From the NCBI GenBank assembly GCA_020628095.1, contig JAHDFP010000021.1, forward strand, positions 1 to 64,000: a stretch of DNA of 64,000 nucleotides. Reading direction: 5' to 3'. Source of the stretch: Saprospiraceae bacterium (GTDB taxonomy: Bacteria > Bacteroidota > Bacteroidia > Chitinophagales > Saprospiraceae). The notes beneath the pieces were generated by a model that made no database searches, was not told the origin of the DNA, and saw only the letters and a list, made by a program, of their open reading frames with translations. Shown piece after piece: positions 46,450 through 56,490 of this stretch; positions within the stretch are counted from its first letter, which is position 1, and each line of letters begins with the position of its first letter. The position numbers and the translations under genes are program-made.

Positions 46450-47796
46450 TTAAAAGTCAGAATCTTGAGACACCTCGAAAAAATCCTTAGTATAAGTAAA
46501 TATTTTATCGAACCACTTACTCTTAGATTCTATAGATTGCTCATTTGACTCTAAGGTAGGATTCTGTGCTTCTTCCAAGTTGTCTTCCATTTCTATGTCA
46601 TAGACTTCATCCACTGTTGGGTCTAAGTTATCAATGGCTATCGCTAATAATCCAATAGCCGTAGAGTAGATCGGACTTGCTATATGATTAGTATAACCAT
46701 GCGCCAACAATTCTACAGGCTGACCAATTCTAGTTACTAAGCCCGTATGATGCTCAGACAAGTTTTCAATATTTTTCAGCAAAGAACCACCTCCTGTCAA
46801 TACAATTCCTGCTATCAATTTATTTTCATATCCTGATCTCTTTATCTCCCATAGAACATAATCGAAAATCTCTCTGATTCTCGCCTCTATGATCTTGGAT
46901 AGATTCTTTTCTGATATTTCTTTATAATCCCTTCCCTTAAATCCAGGAATAGTAATGATTCGATTATCAATAATCTCTTCGGCCAGCGCAGACCCAAATT
47001 TTGTCTTTAATTTTTCTGCTTGGTCCTTCATCACCGTACACCCCTCTTTGATATCATTAGTAATGACATTTCCGCCAAAAGGTATAACCGATGTATGTCT
47101 TATTATCCCGTCCTTAAAGATGGTAATATCAGTCGTTCCACCTCCTATATCTATAAGTGCAACACCCGCTTCCTTTTCTTCACTTGTCAACACGGCTTTA
47201 GATGACGCAATAGGTTCTAAGGTAATGTCGGCCACATTAAGACCTACCTTTTCCACACATCTCATAATGTTACGAGACGCAGATATTTGTCCAGTAATAA
47301 TGTGAAAATTAGCTTGTAACCTGACTCCGGACATACCTATAGGGTCAACTATATTGGTCTCGTCATCTACAGTAAATTCCTGAGGAAAGACATGTAATAT
47401 TTTGTCACCTGGTGGTAAAACCAGTTTATGCATATCACTAATCAAGCGATTAATGTCAGCCACATCTATTTCTGTCTCAGGCTCATTACGCACTAACAGA
47501 CCATGATGATGTATGCTTTTTATGTGCTGCCCTGCAATACCAACATGCACTCGTCCAAATTTGGACTTAGAGTTTTTCTGTGCTATCTGTATAGCCTCGT
47601 TGATAGCGCGTACCGTTTTGTCAATATTAGATACAACACCACGTGACACACCTTCCGATGCCACTGTGCCTACACCCAATACTTCTATTTTGTCATATTC
47701 GTTTCGTCGACCAGCTATGGCACACACTTTAGTAGTACCTATATCAAGAGCGATAGCTACCTGACCACTGTTCTTTACTTTATTATTAAAATCCAT
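46450..47796 (-). CDS. ftsA: Cell division protein FtsA
   Basis: 448 residues. Actin-like ATPase that tethers FtsZ to the membrane. Phosphate-1 motif ALDIGTTKVCAIAG, 1C domain region, phosphate-2 VALIDIGGGTTDITIF and adenosine motif GIVLTGGGSLL are visible. The C-terminus ends in an amphipathic helix (SKWFDKIFTYTKDFF), the membrane-targeting sequence. It lies between ftsQ and ftsZ in the usual order. Confidence 0.98.
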   Translation of the reverse strand: MDFNNKVKNSGQVAIALDIGTTKVCAIAGRRNEYDKIEVLGVGTVASEGVSRGVVSNIDKTVRAINEAIQIAQKNSKSKFGRVHVGIAGQHIKSIHHHGLLVRNEPETEIDVADINRLISDMHKLVLPPGDKILHVFPQEFTVDDETNIVDPIGMSGVRLQANFHIITGQISASRNIMRCVEKVGLNVADITLEPIASSKAVLTSEEKEAGVALIDIGGGTTDITIFKDGIIRHTSVIPFGGNVITNDIKEGCTVMKDQAEKLKTKFGSALAEEIIDNRIITIPGFKGRDYKEISEKNLSKIIEARIREIFDYVLWEIKRSGYENKLIAGIVLTGGGSLLKNIENLSEHHTGLVTRIGQPVELLAHGYTNHIASPIYSTAIGLLAIAIDNLDPTVDEVYDIEMEDNLEEAQNPTLESNEQSIESKSKWFDKIFTYTKDFFEVSQDSDF

Positions 47797-47833
47797 ACGA
47801 CTGAGTTTTTCTCATTTATAATAAAACCTCTTA

Positions 47834-48676
47834 TTAAGACTGTTTTCGTTTTACAAAAATTTGACTCTCATCTTCATTCAGGAACGAACCATAACTAAAA
47901 TCCATTTCTTCAAAAGTCTCTAATCCCACATCCTTGATTCCATGCTTATAGTATAATTCTATATTTTCTAGCTTTTCCTCTATGCTCAAATAATCTTGCA
48001 CATTAGACGGATCATCTTTGGTAAATATTTTACCCACTAATAAGCGATCTGGACCGAGCTTAGGCACTAGTGTCACTTTATCATTCTTATCAATGTATAT
48101 CTGCTCGACAAGTGATGATAAAAATTCGTTATCATAGATCAGCTGGCTTAATATCAATAATCCCTTATGATTATTATCAGACTGAGATTGATAGTTTTCT
48201 TTATACTTATCCACGAAACCTGTAACCACTGGTACTCTGAAAACTTCTGCCACTGGAATCCGCCTCCCCTTATAGTCCAAATAATAATCTGGCCCATCTG
48301 CTATCTGTATACGTACAATGGGTTTCCGCTCTTCTACACTTATGTGTAAGACCATATTCTTATCCACATACATGTCCACTGTATTTATGCGATGGTCTTC
48401 TTCCAGATAATTTTCTAAATCGTACAAATCCAATTGACCAACCTCCGCCAAACTTATATCATGCCCCAATTTGTCTTTGAGTATTCTTTTGACCTCCTTA
48501 CTCTTTATCAAATGCTTCTTTTCTTCGCTCTTTGATATCAAGATTGATACAGAAGTAAGTGGCGCATTGATACGACTATAGATGGCATAACATAGATACA
48601 GCATAACAAGACTAAAGGCGACTAACTTGCCGACACTTACATTATCCGTAATACTATGTCTTGTTTTTTTACTCAA
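47834..48676 (-). CDS. ftsQ: Cell division protein FtsQ/DivIB
   Basis: 280 residues. A short cytoplasmic N-terminus, one membrane helix (VGKLVAFSLVMLYLCYAIY, about residues 15-33), then a periplasmic POTRA-like segment (about 40-110) and a FtsQ beta domain (PIVRIQIADGPDYYLDYKGR, VVTGFVDKY). It links the Z ring to septal wall enzymes. The start overlaps the murC stop by 4 bp (ATGA). Sequence conservation of the family is low, so position in the cluster adds weight. Confidence 0.9.
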   Translation of the reverse strand: MSKKTRHSITDNVSVGKLVAFSLVMLYLCYAIYSRINAPLTSVSILISKSEEKKHLIKSKEVKRILKDKLGHDISLAEVGQLDLYDLENYLEEDHRINTVDMYVDKNMVLHISVEERKPIVRIQIADGPDYYLDYKGRRIPVAEVFRVPVVTGFVDKYKENYQSQSDNNHKGLLILSQLIYDNEFLSSLVEQIYIDKNDKVTLVPKLGPDRLLVGKIFTKDDPSNVQDYLSIEEKLENIELYYKHGIKDVGLETFEEMDFSYGSFLNEDESQIFVKRKQS

Positions 48677-50043
48677 TTCTTTTTCTTTAGTATAGTTTTT
48701 ATATCATGATGGTACTTGTCCAAATCCGATGCTCCTAAGGTCATAACAATATCCAAATCCTTTCTATCATCTAATTCTGTAATTAGATTATTCGTATGTA
48801 CTAATCTCTTATTATTACTTGGGATTAGATTATAAATAAGTTCCGACTCCACACCCTTCATTGGTAACTCACGCGCTGGATATACCTGAAGCAACCATAC
48901 CTCGTCTAATGCCCCAAGCTCTTCTGCAAATTCTCTATAAAAATCCTTAGTCCTGCTATACAGATGAGGCTGAAAAACACCCAGCACATATCGGTCAGGA
49001 TATAGTTCTTTTACCGTCTTCACAGCATACTTAACCTCTTCCGGATGGTGCGCATAATCATCTAACAAGACCTTTTCTTCGTCATACACCCATTCAAACC
49101 TTCTCTTTATTCCTCTAAAATCTCCTATAGCTCTTTTTATCTCTTCTAACCTTAATCCTAACAAATGAGCAACACGAATAGCTAACGCAGAATTATAGAC
49201 GTTATGCACTCCAGGCAATTGAGTCATTACATTCTCTACTTCTTGATTTCCGCATTTGTAATCGAACCTATATCTCGCAGACTCTATTCGGATATTATCA
49301 AAAACAAAGTCTTCGCCCACCACAATCACCTCGATATCATTTTCGTCGAAATACTTTTGGGCTCCATCAGAAAATTTGATTAAGCACTCACGCTTTGTTA
49401 TAAGTTTGCCATGAGCCTTTATTTGGCAACATAACTGTTCGTAAGATTTAATCATTTCTTCATAAGTCCCATAGATATCCAAATGGTCAGCATCCATAGA
49501 TATGATAACCAAAATGTCAGGATGACAATGCAAAAATGATCTATCATACTCATCGGCCTCTAATACAACCCATTTCGAATTACCATGCAGGAAGTTTGTT
49601 TTTTCTTTGACCAATATTCCTCCCAAAAATGCGCTAATATCTAATCCACAATATGTCAATATATGGGAAAGCAAAGAGCTCGTTGTCGTTTTTCCGTGTG
49701 TTCCTGCAATGGCAACGGATTTCTTATCTCTACTCAATTCTCCAAGAACCTCTGCTCTTTTTTTTATGCCATAACCATTAGATCTTAGCCAACGTAATTC
49801 CTCATTATTATCAGGTATTGCTGGTGTGATTATAACACCGTCAATATCTCGCGGAATTTTATCTGGATTTATATCATAATGAATATGCATTCCCTCTGCC
49901 TCCAACTTTTTGGTAAGGGCAGTTTCGGTTAGATCATAACCATATATTTCTTTGCCTTCATTGAGAAAGTATCTTGCAATCGCACTCATCCCGATCCCGC
50001 CGATACCTAAGAAGTACAACTTTCTCACTTCGGACAATTTCAT
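48673..50043 (-). CDS. murC: UDP-N-acetylmuramate--L-alanine ligase
   Basis: 456 residues. Adds L-Ala to UDP-MurNAc in the cytoplasm. The N-terminal Rossmann fold FLGIGGIGMSAIARYFL, ATP-binding IAGTHGKTTTSSLLSHIL, WVVLEADEYDRSFL, DADHLDIYG and DDYAHHPEEV are all present. Overlaps murG and ftsQ by 4 bp each. Confidence 0.97.
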   Translation of the reverse strand: MKLSEVRKLYFLGIGGIGMSAIARYFLNEGKEIYGYDLTETALTKKLEAEGMHIHYDINPDKIPRDIDGVIITPAIPDNNEELRWLRSNGYGIKKRAEVLGELSRDKKSVAIAGTHGKTTTSSLLSHILTYCGLDISAFLGGILVKEKTNFLHGNSKWVVLEADEYDRSFLHCHPDILVIISMDADHLDIYGTYEEMIKSYEQLCCQIKAHGKLITKRECLIKFSDGAQKYFDENDIEVIVVGEDFVFDNIRIESARYRFDYKCGNQEVENVMTQLPGVHNVYNSALAIRVAHLLGLRLEEIKRAIGDFRGIKRRFEWVYDEEKVLLDDYAHHPEEVKYAVKTVKELYPDRYVLGVFQPHLYSRTKDFYREFAEELGALDEVWLLQVYPARELPMKGVESELIYNLIPSNNKRLVHTNNLITELDDRKDLDIVMTLGASDLDKYHHDIKTILKKKN

Positions 50044-51131
50044 TTCTTCACTAACTTTATTATTTCATCTGCAATAAATTCTCTTGCATTTGGCTTAGCC
50101 AACTTTAAGAGATTCTTGCTCAAGCTTTCTTGAGCTTTCTTATCATTAAGTAACCTGACAGCCTCAGTTATCATTTTCTCTTTAGCTTCACCGTCTATCA
50201 CAAACCAAGCCGCATCATTATCTGTAAGCGCCTTGGCATTCTTAGTCTGGTGATCTTCTGCAACATTGGGAGAAGGTACAAATACACTTGGTTTGCCGAC
50301 CATAGATATCTCCGATATAGTCAAGGCACCTGCTCTACATATTATAACATCCGCAACACTATAAGCCAAATCCATACGATCAATAAATGGCCTCATCTTC
50401 ACATGCTCCAAATCTGCAATCGGCAATTCTCTGTAATCATCATAATAAACCTTTCCGACTTGCCAGATAATCTGAATATTATGCATAGATTCAATACGCT
50501 CTTTCTGAGCCTTCACTGCTTGATTAATTGATCTAGCGCCAAGACTTCCACCAAAAATTAAGATGGTCTTCTTTTGATCATCCAGACCAAAATACTCTAT
50601 GCCCTCAGTCCTTCTATTTTCAATCTTTTCCAAATCCTTCCTCACAGGATTTCCAGTTAATACAATCTTTGTACTATCGAAATATTTATCCATATTAGGA
50701 TAAGCTACACAGATTGAATTTGCATTTTTAGCCAACAGTTTATTAGTTACTCCTGGGTAAGAATTTTGCTCCTGTATTAGTGTAGGTATATCCGCTCTCT
50801 GAGCCATTTTTAGCACTGGTCCACTGGCAAATCCTCCCACTCCCACTACAACATCAGGTCTAAACTTATCAATGATCTTTTTAGCCTTTATCAGACTGAA
50901 AACCAACTTAATGGGAAATAAAATATTTCTCCATATACGTTGTCTATGAAAACCACTTATCAACAACCCCTCTATTTTGTATCCCGCCTTCGGGACTTTT
51001 TCCATTTCAATTTTACCCTGCGCACCTACAAAAAGAATATCTTCTATTCCACGTTCCTTCAACGCATTAGCTATTGCTATAGCAGGATATATATGACCTC
51101 CTGATCCGCCACCACTAATAATAATTCTCAT
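50040..51131 (-). CDS. murG: Lipid II-forming GlcNAc transferase MurG
   Basis: 363 residues. GT-B glycosyltransferase at the inner face of the inner membrane that converts lipid I to lipid II. ISGGGSGGHIYPAIAIANAL, GVGGFASGPVL, IQEQNSYPGVTNKLL, IFGGSLGARSIN and ICRAGALTISEI are typical. Its start overlaps ftsW by 17 bp. Confidence 0.97.
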   Translation of the reverse strand: MRIIISGGGSGGHIYPAIAIANALKERGIEDILFVGAQGKIEMEKVPKAGYKIEGLLISGFHRQRIWRNILFPIKLVFSLIKAKKIIDKFRPDVVVGVGGFASGPVLKMAQRADIPTLIQEQNSYPGVTNKLLAKNANSICVAYPNMDKYFDSTKIVLTGNPVRKDLEKIENRRTEGIEYFGLDDQKKTILIFGGSLGARSINQAVKAQKERIESMHNIQIIWQVGKVYYDDYRELPIADLEHVKMRPFIDRMDLAYSVADVIICRAGALTISEISMVGKPSVFVPSPNVAEDHQTKNAKALTDNDAAWFVIDGEAKEKMITEAVRLLNDKKAQESLSKNLLKLAKPNAREFIADEIIKLVKK

Positions 51132-52344
51132 GCTTCATCTTATTCCGTGCATAAGAGCTGGCTTGGATATCCTCTTCGGTTACGGCCATCTCTTCTTTCA
51201 TTATCTCCATCACACTATATTCTTCCACATACTTACTAACACTCAATATTACGCCCAGTGCTATTCCAGTAAATAATATAGACGTCCCTCCCATACTTAC
51301 AAAAGGTAAGGTCAAACCCGTCGCAGGCAGCAAATGCACATTAACGGCCATGTGTGCGAATGCCTGAATAACAATATTAAGACAAAGACCGATCGCCAGT
51401 ATAGATCCAAAGGTCTTAGGACAGCGTGTCACCATTTTAGTACATCTGAATAATAACGTGACATATAAAGCGATAATAGTCACCGCCCCTATCAGTCCAT
51501 ACTCCTCACATATAATCGAGTAAATAAAATCAGTATAAGATTCTGGTATAAAATTCCTCTGCATACTAAAGCCAGGACCTACCCCAAAAATTCCTCCCAA
51601 AGCAATGGCAATCTTAGATTGTCTGATCTGCCAACCTCCCTCGGAATCTCCTAGGTAACTACTCAGTCTATTTGTCCAAGTCTCCACTCTAATTACTTCT
51701 GGGAATATAGTCCCTAACAATACCAAAAGCGACAACACGCCGATCCCTATTAAAGATAAGAGTATGACATACTTAATTGATACTCTACCTATAACCATCA
51801 TGAGCAAACAGGTTACGAACAATAAAGCTGCCGTACTCAAATCTGCAGGTGCAATCAAGGTACATACGATGACTACAGGAATTATCAATGGTACGAAAGC
51901 CGACTTAAAATCCTTGATAACATCTTGCTTTCTTGATATAGATCTCGCTATAAATATTATCAATGCCAACTTGGCAAAATCAGAGGGCTGAAAGGACTGG
52001 TTAATGATTGGTATCGTAAACCAACGTCTCGCCCCATTATAACCTGTGGTAAAAAATAATGTTCCTATCAATAATGGTATCGCTAACATAATAAGTACAG
52101 GTGCCACCTTAGAATAGAACATATAATTAAATCTGTAGGCCAAATACATAAAAAAGAAACCTACAGATAATAGAACCAATTGCTTAACCAAGTAATATCC
52201 CGTGTTACCATCATGATGCATATATGCCTCCTTACTTATGGCGCTATACACAGACAATATCGAACACACACACAAGAGCGTTATAACAATCCAGATAACT
52301 TTATCGCCTTTTAATCTATCGTATATGTTATTTATTGTACTCAC
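51115..52344 (-). CDS. ftsW: SEDS glycosyltransferase FtsW
   Basis: 409 residues with about ten membrane helices. SEDS-family peptidoglycan polymerase of the septum, working with FtsI. GYNGARRWFTIPIINQSFQPSDFAK and GVGPGFSMQRNFIPESYTDFI are conserved loops; TGLTLPFVSMGGTSI is the C-terminal signature. A cytoplasmic tail of about 50 charged residues follows. Overlaps murD and murG by 17 bp each, so translation is probably coupled. Confidence 0.96.
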   Translation of the reverse strand: MSTINNIYDRLKGDKVIWIVITLLCVCSILSVYSAISKEAYMHHDGNTGYYLVKQLVLLSVGFFFMYLAYRFNYMFYSKVAPVLIMLAIPLLIGTLFFTTGYNGARRWFTIPIINQSFQPSDFAKLALIIFIARSISRKQDVIKDFKSAFVPLIIPVVIVCTLIAPADLSTAALLFVTCLLMMVIGRVSIKYVILLSLIGIGVLSLLVLLGTIFPEVIRVETWTNRLSSYLGDSEGGWQIRQSKIAIALGGIFGVGPGFSMQRNFIPESYTDFIYSIICEEYGLIGAVTIIALYVTLLFRCTKMVTRCPKTFGSILAIGLCLNIVIQAFAHMAVNVHLLPATGLTLPFVSMGGTSILFTGIALGVILSVSKYVEEYSVMEIMKEEMAVTEEDIQASSYARNKMKHENYY

Positions 52345-53641
52345 TTAAGAGATTATGTACTTCTTCTTTAAATTGAGTTCCTCTGTCTTTGTAATTATTG
52401 AACAAATCAAAACTAGCACAAGCAGGAGAGAGCAATACAACATCACCCGCTATGGCAACACGTTGCGCGATATCTACACAATCCTTCATATTGCTGACTG
52501 AAAAGATTTGGTCTATATCTCTTTCAAAAGTCTTTCTTAGTTTTTCATCATTCTCGCATAGACATATTAAGATCTTGACATTTTTCCTTAGACTATTACC
52601 AATGAGGTCGTAATCATTTCCTTTATCAACGCCACCTGCGATCCATACTATTGGGCGGTTTATCGCCTCTAAAGCATAAAGCACAGCATCCACATTGGTT
52701 GCTTTACTATCATTGATATATCGCACATCTTTGATCGTGCGAACATACTCCAGACGATGCTCTATTGGCTCGAACGAACCCAACCTCGCAACACTACGAT
52801 CACGAGGAATACCCAAAAGTTCTGCAACCTTGAGTGCTACCGCCATATTGAAAACATTATGCCTACCAATCAAATGAGATGACTGATCAAAATCAATTGC
52901 AGGGTAATTACCCTTGGGAGAATGACCAGATAAAAAATGGTAATTTATCTCGTCTGACTTTGTCTCCTTATACAACGAATTCAGAATACCATCATCTTGA
53001 TTGAGGATTAAATGTCCACCTTGACGAATGCAGCTTGCCAGATTCCATTTAGCTCTTGCATAACGCATCATATCATTATCGTATCGGTCCAGGTGATCCG
53101 GAGTAATATTAAGAATAGCAGCAATATCAACTTTGAGATTGAGCACATCATCTAGTTGAAAACTACTCAGTTCTAGTACGACTCTATCGTACACAATATC
53201 ACTTAATAAAAGCCGAGAGAATGAATTTCCTATATTACCAGCTAATGCCGTTTTGAGATTGATATCATCAAGTAAATGATAGATCAAAGAAGCGGTTGTA
53301 GTTTTCCCGTTACTGCCTGTTACGGCTATGATCTTTCCATTATAAAATCTTGATGCAAATTCAATTTCTGATACTATAGTCTTCTGCCTTAGTCGAAATA
53401 TTTTAATCAACTCAGCCTTTTCCGGAACACCCGGACTTTTTACGATAATATCGAATAGTCCAATATTTTCAATATCATGTCCCCCTTCTTCAAAAGGGAT
53501 GTCATTATCCTCTAATTCTTGTCTATATTCTTTTTTAATTTTTCCGTAGTCTGTAACAAAAACTTTAAGGTCATTTTTCTTTGCCAACAAAGCTGCTCCG
53601 ACTCCACTCTCTCCAGCTCCAATAATTGCTACAGAATTCAT
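52328..53641 (-). CDS. murD: UDP-MurNAc-L-Ala--D-glutamate ligase
   Basis: 437 residues from ATG 53641, which shares one base with the mraY stop (TGATG). An upstream start at 53698 would add 19 residues unlike MurD and overlap mraY, so it is rejected. N-terminal VAIIGAGESGVGAALLA, ATP loop ITGSNGKTTTASLIYHLL (written as VTGSNGKTT in this protein), NITPDHLDRY and NDSKATNVDAV are the family motifs. Adds D-Glu to the growing stem peptide. Confidence 0.96.
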   Translation of the reverse strand: MNSVAIIGAGESGVGAALLAKKNDLKVFVTDYGKIKKEYRQELEDNDIPFEEGGHDIENIGLFDIIVKSPGVPEKAELIKIFRLRQKTIVSEIEFASRFYNGKIIAVTGSNGKTTTASLIYHLLDDINLKTALAGNIGNSFSRLLLSDIVYDRVVLELSSFQLDDVLNLKVDIAAILNITPDHLDRYDNDMMRYARAKWNLASCIRQGGHLILNQDDGILNSLYKETKSDEINYHFLSGHSPKGNYPAIDFDQSSHLIGRHNVFNMAVALKVAELLGIPRDRSVARLGSFEPIEHRLEYVRTIKDVRYINDSKATNVDAVLYALEAINRPIVWIAGGVDKGNDYDLIGNSLRKNVKILICLCENDEKLRKTFERDIDQIFSVSNMKDCVDIAQRVAIAGDVVLLSPACASFDLFNNYKDRGTQFKEEVHNLLSEYNK

Positions 53642-54891
53642 CACCTTACTTTTAGTGTGATGATAGTTAATACTGCAAGTAGGATGGCTACTATCCAAAA
53701 CCGCACGACTATCTTAGTTTCGTGCATGCCTTTTTTCTGATAGTGATGATGCAATGGCGACATTAAAAAAATGCGTCTCCCTTCACCATACTTTTTTCTA
53801 GTATACTTAAAATAACTCACCTGTAATGTAACCGATAGCGTCTCCATTAAAATCACTCCGCACATTATCGGTATCAACAGTTCCTTTCTGATGAGAATAG
53901 CTAAAACAGCAATTATACCTCCTATAGCTAAGCTGCCTGTATCACCCATAAATATGCTAGCAGGATGAGAATTATACCATAGGAAACCGATACATGCCCC
54001 CAAAAAACACGCGGCAAAAATTACAAGCTCTTCTGTATGAGGCAAATACAAAACATTAAGGTACTCGGCAACAATAGAGTTACCCGAAACGTAGGCTAAT
54101 ATCACTAATGCCGCCCCTATAATAGCTGCCACACCTGTAAGCAATCCGTCAAGTCCATCTGTTAAATTGGAACCATTAGATACGGCTGTAATAATAAATG
54201 TCAAAATAAGTGACAACGGTATCCAAACCCATTTTTGATTTCCTCCAGTGATTAAGGAATAATCTAGTTGATTATCCTTTAAAAAAGGAATATTAGTAAT
54301 AGAGGCTTTAGCATAAGCCATTTCTACAACTTGTTCTTCTTGATTAACCTGAGGAATATTAACATCAAAACTCTTGGTAACTTTCCACTCATTCTGTACA
54401 GCAGTCTCCAAAGGGACTCTTACCACAATATCATCGTGCGTTACCATGACAAAAGAAATAAATAGCCCAAGAGCGACCTGACCAAAGATTTTGAACCGAC
54501 CATGTAGACCTTCCTTATTCTTACGGAAAACCTTAATATAGTCGTCCAAGAACCCCAACAATCCCAAGGATAAAGTTGATACGATCATCAACAATGAATA
54601 CACATTAGTCAAATCGCACATCAGAACAAATGGAATCAATATGGACATGATAATAAGAATTCCGCCCATAGTCGGTGTTCCCTCTTTTTCTTTTTGACCT
54701 TCTAATCCAAGATCTCGTACAGTTTCTCCTATTTGCAGTCTTTTCAAAGAACGTATGACCCGCTTTCCAAACACTATACTTATCACTAACGACAAGACAA
54801 TACCTGTTGCCGATCTAAAACTTATATATTGAAACAAGCCTGCTCCACTGAGCCCTTGTTTTTCTAATAATTCGAATAAATGGTAAAGCAT
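53641..54891 (-). CDS. mraY: Phospho-MurNAc-pentapeptide translocase MraY
   Basis: 416 residues, longer than the roughly 360 of proteobacterial MraY. Ten membrane helices; TPTMGGILIIMSIL, DDYIKVFRKNKEGLHGRFK, NLTDGLDGLLTGVAAI, FLGACIGFLWYN and PLHHHYQKKGMHETKIV contain the catalytic Asp and His residues. The extra length is mainly a hydrophilic insert (about residues 150-215, around TAVQNEWKVTKSFDVNIP), seen in other Bacteroidota as well. Makes lipid I from UDP-MurNAc-pentapeptide and undecaprenyl phosphate. Confidence 0.97.
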   Translation of the reverse strand: MLYHLFELLEKQGLSGAGLFQYISFRSATGIVLSLVISIVFGKRVIRSLKRLQIGETVRDLGLEGQKEKEGTPTMGGILIIMSILIPFVLMCDLTNVYSLLMIVSTLSLGLLGFLDDYIKVFRKNKEGLHGRFKIFGQVALGLFISFVMVTHDDIVVRVPLETAVQNEWKVTKSFDVNIPQVNQEEQVVEMAYAKASITNIPFLKDNQLDYSLITGGNQKWVWIPLSLILTFIITAVSNGSNLTDGLDGLLTGVAAIIGAALVILAYVSGNSIVAEYLNVLYLPHTEELVIFAACFLGACIGFLWYNSHPASIFMGDTGSLAIGGIIAVLAILIRKELLIPIMCGVILMETLSVTLQVSYFKYTRKKYGEGRRIFLMSPLHHHYQKKGMHETKIVVRFWIVAILLAVLTIITLKVR

Positions 54892-54906
54892 GTTTTTCTA
54901 AAAAAT

Positions 54907-54961
54907 AACAGTTAACAGTAGGAATCCGAATCTTTATCCAGATGATCCTACTGCAACTGTT
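54907..54961. other. Intercistronic hairpin between murE and mraY
   Basis: In the 116-bp gap of the dcw operon, arms AACAGTT-AA-CAGTAGGA (54907-54923) and TCCTACTG-C-AACTGTT (54946-54961) can pair over 15 bp with one small internal bulge and a 22-nt loop. There is no T-run on the minus strand after it, so it is not a clear terminator. It may stabilise or process the operon mRNA. Confidence 0.5.
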
Positions 54962-55007
54962 AAAACCAACCTGAGAATGATAATAGAACCTATTCTTATA
55001 TATCTTA

Positions 55008-56462
55008 TCAGCACAGCAGTGCTCTAATTATTTCTTTATCATCGAATGGGTACCGTTGTCCCATAATTTCTTGATACTTCTCATGGCCCTTTCCAGCTAT
55101 GAGAATTATATCATTTTCTTGAGCAAGCATCGAAGACAATTTGATCGCTTCCTTTCTATTCGTCACCACGGCAACACCCTCCTTATCTGACCCTTCTACA
55201 CCTTGTAACATCTCTTTCAAGATTTCTTCAGGGTCTTCAGACCTCGGATTATCAGATGTCAATATTACTTTGTCGCTATATCTATTTGCTATGGCTGCCA
55301 TCTTTGGACGCTTAGACCTGTCTCTATCACCACCAGCACCTACCACAGTAATAATACTCTGATTTTTTTTCCTTATGGACCTTATTGTCAATAGTACCTT
55401 CTCTAACGCATCGGGAGTATGTGCATAATCGATTATCGCAGTGCACTCCTTCTTGATCCCGGCTACAACATCCATGCGTCCCTCCGCGGAATCTATACTG
55501 CTAATCACCCTTAGCACCTCTACCTGATCCATACCCAAAATATCAGATACACCGTATACAGCAAGCGTATTGTATGCATTGAACTCACCTATCACTCGTA
55601 GAAAAACCTCTTGATCCTGAACTGTCATATGCAATCCATTGATATCATTCGATATGATGCGTGACTTATAATCCGCAGGTCTCTTCAGGGCATAATTCCT
55701 CTTGACTGCACCACAATTTTGGACCATTACATTTCCATTTTTATCATCCAAATTTGTCAGCGCATAAGCCTTAGGTGACAATTTATCAAAGAGCATCTTC
55801 TTTGCCTTAATATACTCGGCAAATGTCTTATGATAATCCAGATGATCATGCGTTATATTAGTAAATACAGCGACATCAAAATCAATAGACTCTACCCTTC
55901 CCTGATCCAATGCATGCGAACTAACCTCCATTGCAACATGTGTAACATCCTCCAATGTCATATCGTAAAAGATTCTCTGCAAATCTACTGGGTCAGGAGT
56001 CGTTAATACACTCGGATAAACTTTATCACCTACTCTTATATCCACCGTAGATACAAGTCCAGCCTTATAACCTAATCTTGTCAACAGCTTCCACAGCATA
56101 GTAGCAACCGTTGTCTTTCCATTAGTGCCAGTTATACCGATGACAGACAGTTTCTTAGTAGGACGATTATAAAAATTAGATGCCATGAGAGATACACTCT
56201 TCTGAACTTTATCAATCAAGACATAACTTACAGCGGAGTCTTCCTTGTAATACTTATCATCTTCGACAACGATCACAGTTGCTCCATTAGCAATAGCACT
56301 CTCGATATACTCATGTCCATCTACGGCAACCCCCTTATAAGCTATAAAAGCAAAGCCATGTTTGACTTTTCTGGAGTCATTAGTGATTCCCGAAATTTTC
56401 ACTTCGAGTCGAGCAGCCTTTCTTATCCTTACACCGTCCAATATGTCTTCCAGCCTTTTCAA
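55008..56462 (-). CDS. murE: UDP-MurNAc-tripeptide synthetase MurE (meso-diaminopimelate type)
   Basis: 484 residues. GITGTNGKTTVATMLWKLL is the ATP loop; NITHDHLDYHKTF, AIIDYAHTPDALEKVL and GAGGDRDRSKRPKM are present. The specificity motif DNPRSEDP (near residue 405) is the one of enzymes adding meso-diaminopimelate rather than lysine, so the wall should be of the mDAP type. Lies 28 bp after ftsI. Confidence 0.97.
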   Translation of the reverse strand: MKRLEDILDGVRIRKAARLEVKISGITNDSRKVKHGFAFIAYKGVAVDGHEYIESAIANGATVIVVEDDKYYKEDSAVSYVLIDKVQKSVSLMASNFYNRPTKKLSVIGITGTNGKTTVATMLWKLLTRLGYKAGLVSTVDIRVGDKVYPSVLTTPDPVDLQRIFYDMTLEDVTHVAMEVSSHALDQGRVESIDFDVAVFTNITHDHLDYHKTFAEYIKAKKMLFDKLSPKAYALTNLDDKNGNVMVQNCGAVKRNYALKRPADYKSRIISNDINGLHMTVQDQEVFLRVIGEFNAYNTLAVYGVSDILGMDQVEVLRVISSIDSAEGRMDVVAGIKKECTAIIDYAHTPDALEKVLLTIRSIRKKNQSIITVVGAGGDRDRSKRPKMAAIANRYSDKVILTSDNPRSEDPEEILKEMLQGVEGSDKEGVAVVTNRKEAIKLSSMLAQENDIILIAGKGHEKYQEIMGQRYPFDDKEIIRALLC

Positions 56463-56490
56463 TATTATTTCATTATCACGTTTGATAATT

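Noticed and set aside
52328-53698. Longer murD starting at 53698
   Set aside because: The additional 19 residues are unlike MurD N-termini and overlap mraY by 58 bp; the ATG at 53641 precedes the conserved VAIIGAGESG motif and shares the mraY stop.
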